Positions 37,601 through 48,720 of a DNA stretch of 64,000 bases are shown piece after piece; position 1 is the stretch's first letter; the number at the start of each line of letters is the position of its first letter. Under the pieces are notes generated by a model, which saw only the letters and a program-made list of their open reading frames with translations, searched no databases and was not told where the DNA came from. This DNA comes from Nemania diffusa (lineage: Eukaryota; Ascomycota; Sordariomycetes; Xylariales; Xylariaceae), in contig JBBPUQ010000003.1 in NCBI GenBank assembly GCA_038501195.1, forward strand, positions 5,734,501-5,798,500. Reading direction: 5' to 3'. The position numbers and the translations under genes are program-made.

Positions 37601-38273
37601 GACGCTAGATGACTTCACAATTGGTGATAAGGTTTTAGAAGCTTCACCATTGTGTTATTACAATTCAAACTCCCTGGATATGTCTTCCTCGCTCAGACTC
37701 CTAGCTCAATCGAAACTAGTAGGGAGCCAGTTACCCACCGAGACTAGATGCCCTACCAAACACCTCAACGAAAAACGCGTCACAGGCAATATCGAGCACC
37801 ACCTCAAGAAATCCCTACAATCCGAACCCCCCATCACTCGCAAAGACTACAGCATCGCTTTCGACCCTATTGCCGCCTCCGACAAAGTCCTAGCTAACGG
37901 CTACCTCGACCCCTCCATCTTCGACCGTGAGATGACCCCCCTCTGCACCGACGTCGCGCCCTACATCCGCGCCATCGTGGCCTACGACCAGCGCCTGCTC
38001 AGCGAGCGCCGCGCGAAAAGCAGTCTGCTGAGCGAGGGCGGACGCCCCGAGAAAAAACGCATGCGCACTACGAGGGCTGCGCTCTCGGCGCTCGAGGGCG
38101 GGTCTAGGGCTACGACGAGGGGCGAGAGGTACTTTGCTGCAGATCTTAATCCGTATCTTGTCTTGCGCACGGGAGGGAAGGGGTGGGGGGAGTTGGCGAG
38201 GCTGGATGCAGAGCCGGAGCGGGCTGTGGGTGCGAGCGGGAGCGATGGAGATGATAGTTCGGAGATAGCTTAG
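34641..38273 (+). CDS. ELG1: Elg1/ATAD5-like AAA+ ATPase, PCNA unloader
   Basis: Large subunit of the alternative RFC-like complex that removes PCNA from DNA after replication. One exon of 1210 residues from the ATG at 34641. The N-terminal half is disordered and basic. It carries LHPFF at residues 15-19 and AHPFF at 280-284, which resemble degenerate PCNA-interaction (PIP) motifs, and QSIINHF at 97-103. The AAA+ core has Walker A GPHGCGKS at about 615-622 and the Walker B variant LILLEEVDVL, the Glu-Glu form usual in Elg1. TCNNES acts as sensor 1. A full PIP-box consensus, QGMMTSFF, lies at 690-697 in an insert between Walker A and Walker B. The C-terminal region fits the RFC collar. Nuclear location is expected. 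Confidence 0.9.
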   Translation: MAETGDGIGVQVKKLHPFFSAPTTISKTDDAVTPPTPDPSCSPASDASRDLVEHSTDHCEPPERKRKRRKTNPALGVLETEPRARRAKRRTRVSTGQSIINHFTPEHTNDREATVEPTQDEGRIQEALNGSTGLLPTHALIDNGYNTMKEEGGGVPWPISGQRSQKLLKLNPATGTIGSPPRSKLLAPISASTSGRKRGRKPKTLSITILYGTDATSRERIGQQINGILLGTTDIPPSVATYTTPKTPPSNGETADDRVSGTTTPKEHPLQKTATPKKPAHPFFQAKGKAAPSTQDDKPKAKRDKPSANRQVIFTSTPCSPKRAHPTHSTSSLPALGSKKGTLKMPGTQHPAWPWRDMTHVRGDYPSTGTDNTRLEPIIPSSRKRKAKGQEVRIAEHESILSTAALRLGIRQISDDIKLTNDEELRPIASSIRVPIKHFESGRKLQARVFKELRTLKGINAASKSHPAIIHAYNSITTSLSAFDTCTCESIAWAPKYAPTSACRVLQHGREPELLRDWLQTLKVQAVDTGTSDNAPKSKSTSAPKKKRRHKKLEGFIVSSDEEENEMDEILDSEPQWLAHGVRGDNKRTVVRSGDTIERGGKLSSRLTNAVLLSGPHGCGKSATVYAIAKELDFEVFEINAGSRRSGKDILERVGDMTRNHLVNHQQKEESRGDDTTEDEVTKDLKSGKQGMMTSFFKPKPSQQTKEPQKAAQAEQAPGAPAPASQEKKPNRDQKQSLILLEEVDVLYEEDKQFWATVISMIAQSKRPFIMTCNNESVVPLQNLKLHGIFRFSPPPTDLAVDMLLLIAANEGHALERRGIEALYESRGHDLRAAITELNYWCQIGVGDLRGGFDWFYPRWPKGSDVDEEGRTIRVVSQNTYHAGMGWINRDLTPTESSLPSIVSDLHREAWDHWGVDVSDHHEFEDSSGWVKKASEQASSRSAHLALLRSVDEFADSMSEADIYGPFLSPLSNHVTLDATMPDLHTKTLDDFTIGDKVLEASPLCYYNSNSLDMSSSLRLLAQSKLVGSQLPTETRCPTKHLNEKRVTGNIEHHLKKSLQSEPPITRKDYSIAFDPIAASDKVLANGYLDPSIFDREMTPLCTDVAPYIRAIVAYDQRLLSERRAKSSLLSEGGRPEKKRMRTTRAALSALEGGSRATTRGERYFAADLNPYLVLRTGGKGWGELARLDAEPERAVGASGSDGDDSSEIA

Positions 38274-38560
38274 GTTGTGAGCTGAATTGATACGTAGAAT
38301 CTTCATTTGCTTCTAATTCTGATGAAATAAGACGATAGGGCATGGCGTGGCGTTGAGTGGGCATGAGGGTTATGGCTGGCTGATTGGTGGCATCGTTAAA
38401 AGACAGCATTTACATAGATATACAACCCGATTTGCTTTTTCGAGCTTATACATATTTGTTCCCTTGAAGCGTCCACTCGAGACTGATAGCCTCTATTTAG
38501 TATGAGATGATCTGATAAAGCGCAGTGAACAATCACGATACTGTCACTGATCGTCCTACA

Positions 38561-40387
38561 CTACAACCCCCCTCCCTGTCCCGCATTCCGCACCACATAC
38601 GTCAACACCTCCTCTGCGTCTCCAAACCCCCTCGGCATCTCCTGCGCCCCGAACGCACCACAATCCACCACCAGTCCGCCCTCCACCGAATCCGTCTTGA
38701 CATCCAAATGGTACGCAAACGCACGGAATACCTCGGCCGTCAAGTTCAGCGCCTCGCCGTTCAGCGCGCTCTGGGGTTGTGCTAGCGAGGCTAGATGAGG
38801 GTAGGAGGATGCAAGGGTGGAGGGGGGCAGGTCGGGGGCGAGCAGATGCGGGCCGGACCCGCGGGTCCGCCGAGGTTCTGGAAGGTGAAGATGCGGGTTG
38901 TGTCTGTGGGGTAGGCGCCTGTTTGGGCGAAGTAGTTGCCGGATACTAGGAGGGAGGAGCTGGGGCAGAGTTAGAGTTTGAGGAAGGAAGAAAGGGGGAA
39001 GGGGGGGGAAGGGTACAGGTTGTATATGCCTAGGTTATATTCGAAGGCGGGCATATAGGGCGTGTCGGCCTCGCTGTTCGATACACCCATCTCCTGCGAC
39101 TCGGAACGTACGTCCGAGTCCGTATACAACGGCGGCTTATCAGCATAGTTCCCGAAGACATTATCCACAACATAGAACGTGCCGAACCGCATAAGCGGAT
39201 TCCGACTCGACGAGTTCGCAAAGCGGTTCCCAAACACCGTAAACCGCATCTTCCCAAGATCCCTCTCCCCCTCCTTCTCGCCGCCGCCCCAGAGCAGACT
39301 CTTATGGTGATTCGCGACGACGTTGTGGCTGAACGTGATGTTATCGCTCCCGTCCTCGACGTCGAAGAGCCCGTCGTACCGGTCCACGGCCCAGCCCCAG
39401 ATCAGCGGGTCCGGCGCCACGGGGCCGGTAGGGCTGTCTTCGAAGGTGTTCCCGTCGAGCCAGGCGGTGGTGGTGGTGACGAAGGAGACGGCGTCGTAGC
39501 GCGCGTTCCAGGTCGAGGGGTAGGTTTCCGGGGCGGGGAAGCAGTCCCGCGGGGAGGTGAGGCGGAGGTTGCGGATTATGATGTTGCTGCGCGTGTTGAA
39601 GGCTAGGGATACGCCGTGGAGGTGGGCTGTGGACTAGATAGGGGCTGGGTGTTAGGGGGGTTGTGGTCTAGCCTTCTACATGCAGGGGCGGATCAAATCG
39701 GAGAGGATATCATAAGTTTCCTAGGTTTACTCACGTCCATCCCGATGAGCGTCAGGTTCCCCTGCGCGTCAATCGACTCCCACGACTTCTGCACGTTCTG
39801 CGCGGTCCCGCGCCATCCCTGGTGTCACGACATATTAATTAATACGAGCAGCGTCACATTACCATCTCGTCACACACGTCATCCCCGCCCCGCCCACACT
39901 CGGAATAAAAAAGCATACCTACATTCTGATGGTTCAACAAAGTCAAGTACTCAGTCGCATTCCGGCCCTCGAACGACTGGTTCGCGGCCACGGCAGCCTT
40001 GACAGCGTCCGTGTACGTCGCGTTGAGCGACATGATGTACAGCGTGAAGTTGTAGTCCAGCACGCCGCTCGAGTCGATGTAGTACTGGCAGTCCCCCGCA
40101 AACGACTCGTTGATCTGGCTGCCCTGGATCTCGCCCTGCACGTACACGGTCCGCGGCGTGTCCATTTTCAGCACCGCCCGCAGATCCATCATGTTGTCCA
40201 CCACGTACGTGTTGGTCTCGTCGGCTACGCCCCCACCTGTGGCCGAGGCGCCGAAGCCGAAGGGCTCCCGGTCTGGTAGCGAGGGCGTCGCTCGGGATTT
40301 GAGCCCTGGGAGAGGAAGAGGTGGTCCAGCTGCAGCGGGCCAGTGCCCGAAGGCGGCTGCGAAGAAGAAAATGTTTCCTAGCCTCAT
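38561..40387 (-). pseudogene. PL1 pectate lyase-like secreted protein, with an apparent 1-nt frameshift in the last exon
   Basis: Exons are 40387-39923, 39818-39735, 39633-39017 and 38959-38561. The start has a signal peptide (LGNIFFFAAAFGHWPAAA). Parallel beta-helix features follow: LIGMDST, NIIIRNLRL, DGLFDVEDGSDNITFSHN and HHKSLLWGG, which resembles pectate lyase family 1. It probably cleaves plant cell-wall pectin outside the cell. In the last exon the frame reading FTFQNLGGPAG must shift by one base to continue as SGPHLLAPDLPPSTLASSY and on to a normal end. The shift falls in the perfect 16-bp palindrome 38854-38869. A 68-nt intron (38858-38791, donor GTCCGG) would also restore the frame but would remove coding-like sequence. 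So the gene may be intact with a sequencing error, or truly broken. Confidence 0.7.
38854..38869. repeat. Perfect 16-bp GC-rich palindrome
   Basis: CGGACCCGCGGGTCCG equals its own reverse complement. It lies exactly where the pectate lyase reading frame breaks. Such hairpins are prone to polymerase slippage and sequencing deletion. Confidence 0.85.
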
Positions 40388-41133
40388 CGCGGTAACCTGC
40401 GTATCACCCTATCTTCACAAAGAAAAAATTGAAGCCTTGAAGTGTCCATTCCGAAAGCCAGAGGCTGCGGGTTTGTATATGCGTATTTTGTATTTGTTTA
40501 TCTTGACTAGCTACGACGAATCTGTGAGCTCGTCTCGGAAAACGGAGCATGTGGTAGCGAGACCGAAACGTCGTTGGAGATATAATTCTCCGCGTTTGCA
40601 GTGTCGATCTACCTGCGGAGGTATTGTTAGAGGAAGGGTCTCTTCAACTCATTCTTGCAATGCACACGTTCTGCTACTCGCAGGTGGCTTAGGATATGAT
40701 TCTTGAAGGTTAAGGATTTTAAGACGAAAATACCAATTGAGCCAGTGGTGTCAATTTGTAGCCGCCATGGACATGGGTGGTAATTGACGTCGGAAGCTGA
40801 TCTGCTTTGTCAATGACGCATGTCTCAGTTAAATTTACCTTATGCATCCAGGAACAGTGCATCTAAAAACAGTGCAGGCACTTCCCTTGTTTAGCTTGCT
40901 TCTTGGCGGACATATGACGACACAAGTATTACGCACAATACTGTCTTCGTCATAATACCAGTAGCACTGTTTAAGCAGTCTCCCTACGTAGGTCAGTAAC
41001 AAACAAGTGTAAGTAAACAGACTTTAAAAACTCACGGGGATTCCTCCACAGCTATGAATGAAATCAAGAGTTTCGTCCCAATTCAGTGTGAACCAGTACG
41101 ACGTGGTTATCTTGTACAGAGGAAAGAAACAAG
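40388..41133. promoter_or_regulatory. Divergent promoter of the pectate lyase and phosphatase genes
   Basis: About 746 bp between the two start codons, both for secreted enzymes. Shared regulation is possible but no specific site was recognised. Confidence 0.4.
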
Positions 41134-42588
41134 ATGCTTGCTATGGATCTCAATCGCTCGTCCCCATGGCTTCGAATAGGGCTCCTGTTCGCTTTTGCTG
41201 AAATATGTTCGGCGACATTGCTCTATTCAACTTACACCTTCAACCCTCTTGAACACCTAGGTGGAGTTGCGCCCTATTTTGAACCACAAGACCCCCCGAC
41301 ATCTCCCTCGGCACCACAAGGCTGCACACCAGTGCGAGTAGCGTACCTGAGCCGACACGCGGCTATCTACTTCAATGACTACGACTACGAGGAGTACCTC
41401 GAGCCCTTCATCTCCAAGCTAGCGAACCACACGGGGATCAACTGGACCAAGATCCCAACGTTGAATTTCCTCTCGAGTTGGACGGCCCCTATCACAGACG
41501 CCGAGAGTGAGCTCTTGACGCGTGTGGGAAAACTCGAGGCTGCACAGCTTGGAGCTACTCTCTCATTCCGGTATCCGAACCTGAAAATTCCGGGTCATGT
41601 TTGGACGTCGTCTGCCGAGCGCACGTTCAAATCTGCCCAGTCATTAGTACGCGGACTGGAGACGGATGACAATGAAATCCGCGTCATCAGCATCTATGAA
41701 TCCGCAAAAGCCGGTGCCAACACCCTAACACCATACAAAAGCTGCCCGGCGTATTCGGGTTCGACAGGGAGCGAGCAGCAGTCTGTGTATCTCGAGACAT
41801 TCACAGCACCAATAATAGCCAGACTGAATGCGTTAGCGCCCTCGTTCAACTTCACCTCGAATGACGTCTATGGCATGATGGAGCTCTGCGGCTACGAATC
41901 TGTGATCCGGGGGAGTTCGCCGTTCTGCGACCTCGACCTGTTCTCGCCGGATGACTGGCTGGGATGGGAGTACACGGCAGACATCCAGTACCACTACAAC
42001 GTCGGCTACGGGAACCAGGTGTCAGGTTTCGTGGGGCTTCCTTGGCTCAACGCCACGGCCAACCTCCTCCTGAGCGGCGACAGCGATGAGGACATGTACG
42101 TGAGTTTCACGCATCGGGAGCTGCCTCCCATGGTCATGGTGGCCATGGGGCTGTTCAACAATTCGGATTTTGGGGGCAGCGAGTCCGCGATCAACGACAC
42201 GATGCCGCTTGACCGCATAAACTACCGCCGTGCCTGGAAGAGCTCCCATTTGCTGCCGTTCCTAGGTAACCTGGCGATCGAGCGATTGGATTGCTCAGGC
42301 ACTTACGGGTATGACGATGGAGATTACTATCGCGTGCTGGTCAACAGCGCACCGCAACCATTGCCGGACTGCGCTGACGGGCCGGGGACCACTTGCTCGA
42401 GGAGCGGTTTTGAGCAGTATATCCAAGATCGTGCGGATATATTTCGAGGCTACTCTGACAAGTGCGGCGTCGATTACGACAACAGCACCGACATCCTCTC
42501 TATCTATACCGACTTGGATTCGGGCAATGGCACGTTGGTTGGGAAGAGAGGTGGGCATTCGTCTTATCGTGCAAACCTTCTTAAGTAG
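41134..42588 (+). CDS. Secreted histidine acid phosphatase/phytase-like protein with altered active-site motif
   Basis: One exon, 484 residues. A signal anchor or signal peptide (WLRIGLLFAFAEICSATLL) directs secretion. Nine or more Asn-X-Ser/Thr sites and many Cys agree with an extracellular glycoprotein. The branch-2 histidine phosphatase motif appears as LSRHAAIYF with Arg-74 and His-75. The canonical RHGxRxP has lost its Gly, second Arg and Pro. The late proton-donor region reads SFTHRELPPM with His-327 and Glu-329 in place of the common His-Asp. The fold is therefore likely kept but catalysis may differ or need a different substrate. Known fungal relatives with RHxxIY-type motifs exist to my memory, so this may be a subfamily, not a dead enzyme. 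Confidence 0.72.
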   Translation: MLAMDLNRSSPWLRIGLLFAFAEICSATLLYSTYTFNPLEHLGGVAPYFEPQDPPTSPSAPQGCTPVRVAYLSRHAAIYFNDYDYEEYLEPFISKLANHTGINWTKIPTLNFLSSWTAPITDAESELLTRVGKLEAAQLGATLSFRYPNLKIPGHVWTSSAERTFKSAQSLVRGLETDDNEIRVISIYESAKAGANTLTPYKSCPAYSGSTGSEQQSVYLETFTAPIIARLNALAPSFNFTSNDVYGMMELCGYESVIRGSSPFCDLDLFSPDDWLGWEYTADIQYHYNVGYGNQVSGFVGLPWLNATANLLLSGDSDEDMYVSFTHRELPPMVMVAMGLFNNSDFGGSESAINDTMPLDRINYRRAWKSSHLLPFLGNLAIERLDCSGTYGYDDGDYYRVLVNSAPQPLPDCADGPGTTCSRSGFEQYIQDRADIFRGYSDKCGVDYDNSTDILSIYTDLDSGNGTLVGKRGGHSSYRANLLK

Positions 42589-42785
42589 GTACCTAAGTAT
42601 ACCTAATTAGTCCTAATCATAAATGTATAGCTATTAATAGATAATACTGCTTCCCAACTAGCCAAATGAAGAAATACCATGACGTCAATGGCGTGACTAC
42701 TTGTTAGTTCGCGGAGATTTGTATAGATCTTAGCGAATGCATATTACCTATTGTTAGTTCTTCCTCGTTCCGCAGATAAAGCAAC

Positions 42786-42988
42786 TGTTAGATATATAGG
42801 GGGTAAATTAGGCCCTGTATTTTGGGTGCTGGAAAGCTCTAACCAGAAGGGGGTACTTTCTGTTTCAAGGGGTTCTACCTATGTATTTATTTTATATGCT
42901 AGAAAAAAATCTCTTAAAACAGCAGTAACATATAACAATAATAATTACACTAATTAATTTAATTAATTTAAAAAGTTTATTTTTAACA
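42786..42988 (+). repeat. 5' LTR of the copia element
   Basis: 203 bp, starting TGTTAG and ending TAACA. The first half keeps G and C (for example the run GGGGG and GGCCC). The second half has C changed to T relative to the 3' LTR. Confidence 0.9.
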
Positions 42989-45900
42989 ATTAAAAGTTTT
43001 ATATATTTTTTAAGCTTAAAACTAAAGCTATTTACAATGAAATAATAGCTTAATCGATTAAATAAAATAGCTAATAATAATTTTACTTTTTTTATTAAAC
43101 AAAAAAATTTTTACTAATAAAATAAAAAGTTTTTAATAAAAATATTATAACTAAAAATTAAAAAGTTTATTTAATATAAAAATAAAACTTTTTAAATTAT
43201 AAAACTTTTAAAACTTAATTTTATTAATTATTTTTACAACTTTATAAATTAATTTAAATCAATATAAAAAGCTTTATTTATAATTTTATAAATAAAAAAA
43301 AATAATAATAAATTTGCTATAAAAATTATAAATTTTACAATTAAAAAAAAAACAGCTTTTAATATTAATTAAAATATTTATATTTATATAAACAAAAAAT
43401 ATAACAAATATTGCTATTAAATAAAAAAACTATAAAAATAAATAACTTTTATTATTTTTTAAAAATATAAATATATTATTATAAAAAATAAAAAATTTAT
43501 TAATTAATAATATAACTTTTTATAAAAAATAAAAAGCTATATAATACTTTTTTTTTAAGCTAATTTATAAAAAAAATATATAATTTTAATAAAAAAACTT
43601 TTTAATAAAATATTTAAAAATTTATTAATTTAAGTTTTTTTTTAAATAAATATAATAAATAAAACTATTAAATATAACAACTTTAATTTTAAAAATATTT
43701 ATTTTATAATAATTAATTTAAAAAAAGCTTTTTTAATAATTTTATTTAAATAAATAACTGTTTTAATAGTTAGCTATATAAAAATTATATAAAATAAAAA
43801 AATAATATATAAAAAAATTAAAACAAAGTTTTAAAAATATATATTTTATTAAAAGCTTTTATTAAAAACTAAAAAAATAGTAAAAAGTTTTTTTACTGCT
43901 ATTTTTAGTAATAAAAAATTAAAAGAAAATTTAAACAAAGTTTTTAATAAAATTAAAAAATTTTAAAATAAAAAAAAACTTCAAAAAAAAAATTAAATAA
44001 ACTTAATAGTTTAAAAAAAAAAAAATAAATTATTAATATTTTAAAAAAAACTACAATTAAATATTAACTTTTAAAATAGTTTTTTTTATATAATATATAA
44101 AATAAACTATTATTTTTAATAATTATATTAATATTTTTTTTTTAAAATAATTTTTAATAATTAGTTTATAAATTTAAAAATTAAAGCTTTAATTAAAAAA
44201 AACTTTAAAAAAAACCTAGAACTAGCAAAAAAAATTAAAATTAAAAAGTAAAAAATTAATAAAAAAAAAGCAAACAAAACTTTTTAACTAGTTAAAAAAA
44301 CAATAAAAACTATATTTATATATTTTATTTATAATAATAAAATAATTTATTTATTAAAAAATTTAATTATTTTAAATTTAAATATTAATATATATATATT
44401 TAATAAAATAAATCGATTTTATAATATTTAAACTGTTAACTTAAAAAATTATATATATATTAAAAATTTTATTTTTTTAATTTTAATTTATAAAAATATA
44501 AATATTAAGTTTTAAAAATTAAAAAAATCAGAAGTAATAAAGTTATATAATATAACTTATATTAAAAAAATCGCTATTAATTTAATATTTTTAAAAGTAT
44601 TAAATAAATAAAAAATTTAATAAAATAATAAATTTATAAATAATATTTTATACTGATTTAATAGTTTAATTTTTTATAAACTTTAAAATTAATTTAATTA
44701 GTTTATAATTAAATATTTACTTTTATTAATTAATTATAATATTTTTTATATAAAAAAAAACTTTATAACTTTATATATAAAAAAAAATATTTTAAAAAAA
44801 GATTTAATTAAATAATATTTATAATTAAAACACTTTAATATTAAATTTTTAAATTATTTAATAAGTTAAATTTTTAAAATTAAAATTAAAAAATTATTAA
44901 ATAATTAAATTAAAACTAAAAATTATAAAAAATATATAAAAAAAAAAATTATAAAATAAATTAACAAATTTTTTAAAAAAATATTTATAAAAATAAAAAA
45001 AAAAATTACTATTGATTTTTATATTTTTATAAAAAACTATAAAAGTTTTATAAACTTTATATTTATTACAAATTAATTTTTAAATATTTGTTTTAATTAT
45101 TATTTTAAAAATTAATTTTATTATTATATTTAAAAAATATTATTATATTTTTTAAATTAAATCAAAATATATTAACAATTAAAAATAGTTATAATAAAAA
45201 CAAATAAAAAAATTATTAAAAGTTTAATTTTTAAAAAATAGTTTTAAAAAAATTATAATATATAAATAAAACTTTTTATATTATATATATAAATATAAAA
45301 TAAAAATATTAAATATATTAAACAATTTATTAAAAAAAAAGTTAAAACTATAAAAATAAATATAAAATTATTTTAATATTTATAGTTTAAAATTATTAAA
45401 ACAACGATTTATTTTTATAATTAAATATTTAAATAACTTTTAAATTAAAAATTTTTTTATAAATATTTTTACTTTTTTATTATATTAAAAAATAAAATAA
45501 TAAATAATTGTAAATTTTATTTAATATATTTAAAAATATTTAGTTATAAAATATATATAATAATTATATAAACTAAAAAAAAATAAAAAAAAAATTAAAA
45601 GTTTAATTTTAAAACTTTTATAAGTTTTTTTATTAGTTATAATTTTTTTAATATATATTATATTTAATATTTTTAAACTAATAAAATTATAAAAACTAAA
45701 AATGTTATTTTTAATAAAAAAGCTATTTTTAATAGTAATATAAACTTTTTAAAAAATAACTTTTTAAATATAAATTTAAATATTATAAAAAACTTATTAT
45801 AAAATATTTAAATAAAAAAATTTTTTAATTTAGTTATTAAAAAATTATATAAAAAAATAAAAAAAACTATATTTTTATTAATAAATATTAATTTAAAAAA

Positions 45901-48415
45901 TATATTTATAAAAAAAATATAAAAAAAAAAATAAAATTTAAAAATATTTAAAATAATAATTAAAAAACTTAATTATTTTTTGTTAAATTTGCTATAAAAA
46001 CTTTATTTTATTTTTTTATATAAAATAATATTATAAGCTATTTTTTATATTTTTATTAAATCAACTAGTTAAAAAGTTAATTTTTTTAAAAACTTAGTAA
46101 ATTAAAAACTTGATTTTTATATTAAAATAATATTTTATAAAAACTATTAAAAAGCTATATTTAATTTTAAATATTTAAATATTATAATAAAAATATATAA
46201 TAAATTAATTATAAAAACTATAAAAATTAAATTAATAAAATATTTTTATTATTATTTTAAAAAAAATCAAAATAATAAAAAAAAAGCAGTTAATTTATTA
46301 AAAAAATTAATAATAAAGTTAAAAAAAAAACTATTAATTAATTAAAAAAACTTATTATTATTATTATAATTTTATAAAAATTTAAAAATATATTTAATAA
46401 AAAATTTATTTATTAAAACAAAAAAAGCTTATTTAATTAATTATAAAAAAATAAAGTTTTAAATAAAAGTTAATTTTATTAAAACAAAAAAAAAGCTTTT
46501 TTTTAATTATATATAAATTTATATATATAAATTTAACAAAAAAAAAAATTTTTAAAAATATAAAATAAAATTAATAGTTTATAAAAATTAATAGTTTTTT
46601 AATAAATAAAAAAAAACTTATATTTTTATTTTAATTAAAAAGTTTTTTAAAACTTTAATAGTTATTATAACTAAATTTAATTTTAAATTTAAATAATATA
46701 ATATTATAAATATTTTTATAAATATTAAATTAAATAAAAAAATTTATATAAAAATATTTTTAAATTATAAAAAGTTTTTAATAATTTTATAGCTTTTTAA
46801 AATATTATATAGTTTATAAAAATTACTATTTTTATAATAAAAAAAACTAATAAATTTATTAAAAAAAATAAAATTTTTATTAATTTTTTATAAACTTTGC
46901 TATTATATTAAAAATAGCATTTTAATTTTTATTTATATTAATAATATAGTTATTATTTATAAAAAAAACTAAAAAAAAATAGTTTTAACTACTATATAAT
47001 TTTTTTAAAAAAAATATTAAATAATTAATAATAATAATTTATAATAATTTTTAAATATAAAAGTAATAAAAAACTACAAAAAATATTTATTATAGTTTTT
47101 ATAAATTTTTTATATTAAAAAAATTAATAAATTAAATAAACTTATTATTAAATCGAAAATTTTTATATAAATATAAAAATATTTACTTTATAGTAAAATT
47201 ATAAACTAAGTTTTAATATATTTTTATTAAAAAAAAATCAAATCGATTTTATATATTATTATAATAATTTAATTTAATATTATTTTTATAATTTTAAAAC
47301 TAGTTTAATTTAATTTAAATTTAAACTTTAAATATTATATTATTATTAATAAAATAATTTTTTATTTATATAAAATAAAACATTATATTTTTTAATATAA
47401 AATAAAAAATAATTTTATAATAATTAACAACTTTTTTTTTATTAATAATATTTTAAATTATAAAAGTTTATAAGTTTATATAATAACTTTATTTAAAAAT
47501 ATAATAAAATAAAAAATTATAAAATAAAATATTGTTATTATTTTAATAATTAAAATAAAACTTTTAATATTATTGTAAGTTTTAAAAAAAAGTTTATTTA
47601 TAAGCTAATTTTTTAAAAAATTAAGTTTTAAATTAAAAAAAAACTATATAACAATTAAATATAATAATTAATAAATAATAAAACTAATAAATAAAAAAAT
47701 AGCAGTTTTAAAAATTAAATTAAAATATATTAATATATATAATTATTAATTAAAATAAAAAATTTAACAAAAATATTTATAAATTAAATATATATTTATA
47801 AATAAAATAATTATAAACAAGTTTATAAAAAATTTTGCAAAAAAAAAATAAAAAAGCTTTTTAAAATAACTTAATTTAATTAATATAAAAAAAAAATTAT
47901 AAACAAAACAAATAAAAAAAATTATTAATAAAAATTTAAAAGCTTTAAAAAAAAGTTTTAAAAAAAAAAAGTTAATAAGTTATTAGTTTAAAGCTAATTT
48001 ATAACTTTTAAATTGATTTTAATATTTTCAAAAACAATTTTATAGCTTTTAAATCGATTAATATAAACTAAAACTAATATATAGCTTTTAAATTAATCAA
48101 AAATACAATAAAAAAAAAAAGTTAAAAAAATAATATATATTTTATTATATTGTTTATTTATTTAAATATATATACTTGTTATTTTATTGCGTTATTAAAT
48201 TATTTCAAATTATTTAAAACATTTAAAAATACAATAAAAAATCAACAAAAAAAATCAATATATTTTTAAATTGCTTATTTGTTTAAATATTAATTAGTTT
48301 TTTTATTGCTTTACTATTAATATTTTTAAAACAATTATTAAACTAAATTATAGTTTATTTTAAACTTTTTATATTAGTTAGAGCAATATTTTAAAGGCCT
48401 AGTTTTACAAAAGTA

Positions 48416-48618
48416 TATTAAATATATAAAAAGTAAATTAAGCTTTATATTTTAAGTACTGAAAAGCTTTAACTAGAAAGGGGTACTTTCTGTTTCAGGG
48501 GGTTCTACTTATATACCTATTTTATATGCTAGAGAAAAATCTCTCAGAACAGCGGTGACACACAACAACAATAATTACACCAATCAATTCAATCAATCTA
48601 GAAGGCTTATTTCTAACA
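48416..48618 (+). repeat. 3' LTR of the copia element
   Basis: 203 bp, colinear with the 5' LTR. Its first third has G changed to A (start TATTAA for TGTTAG, AAAAA for GGGGG). Its second half is unmutated (CAATCAATTCAATCAATC). Confidence 0.9.
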
Positions 48619-48720
48619 GCAACAGTAGGTATCTACCCAGTTAGGCAGCTGAGAAATTGAGGCTATAACAGGCATAGGACAGTCGAGATGTGACTACACC
48701 TATGGCTAAATGTCCATTCG

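Larger units (their letters stand above)
42781..48623 (+). mobile_element. Full-length Ty1/copia LTR retrotransposon, inactivated by RIP, with GCAAC target duplication
   Basis: Element proper 42786-48618 (5833 bp), flanked by the 5-bp repeats GCAAC at 42781-42785 and 48619-48623. Its two LTRs are each 203 bp. The interior is almost entirely A and T and full of stops, as expected from C-to-T changes on both strands. Reverse transcriptase can still be traced in a single plus-strand frame. IYIKIFLNY at 46742-46768 stands for a Y-x-K-x-P-P-G-Y block. YSL at 46808-46816 stands for the YGL block. YINN at 46934-46945 stands for YVDD. RT in the last third fits copia order. PBS and polypurine tract are no longer recognisable. 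No intact gene remains. Confidence 0.92.

Noticed and set aside
42960..48480. Possible mitochondrial DNA insertion because of extreme AT content
   Set aside because: The flanking 203-bp LTRs, target duplication and in-frame RT relics show it is a RIP-mutated retrotransposon.
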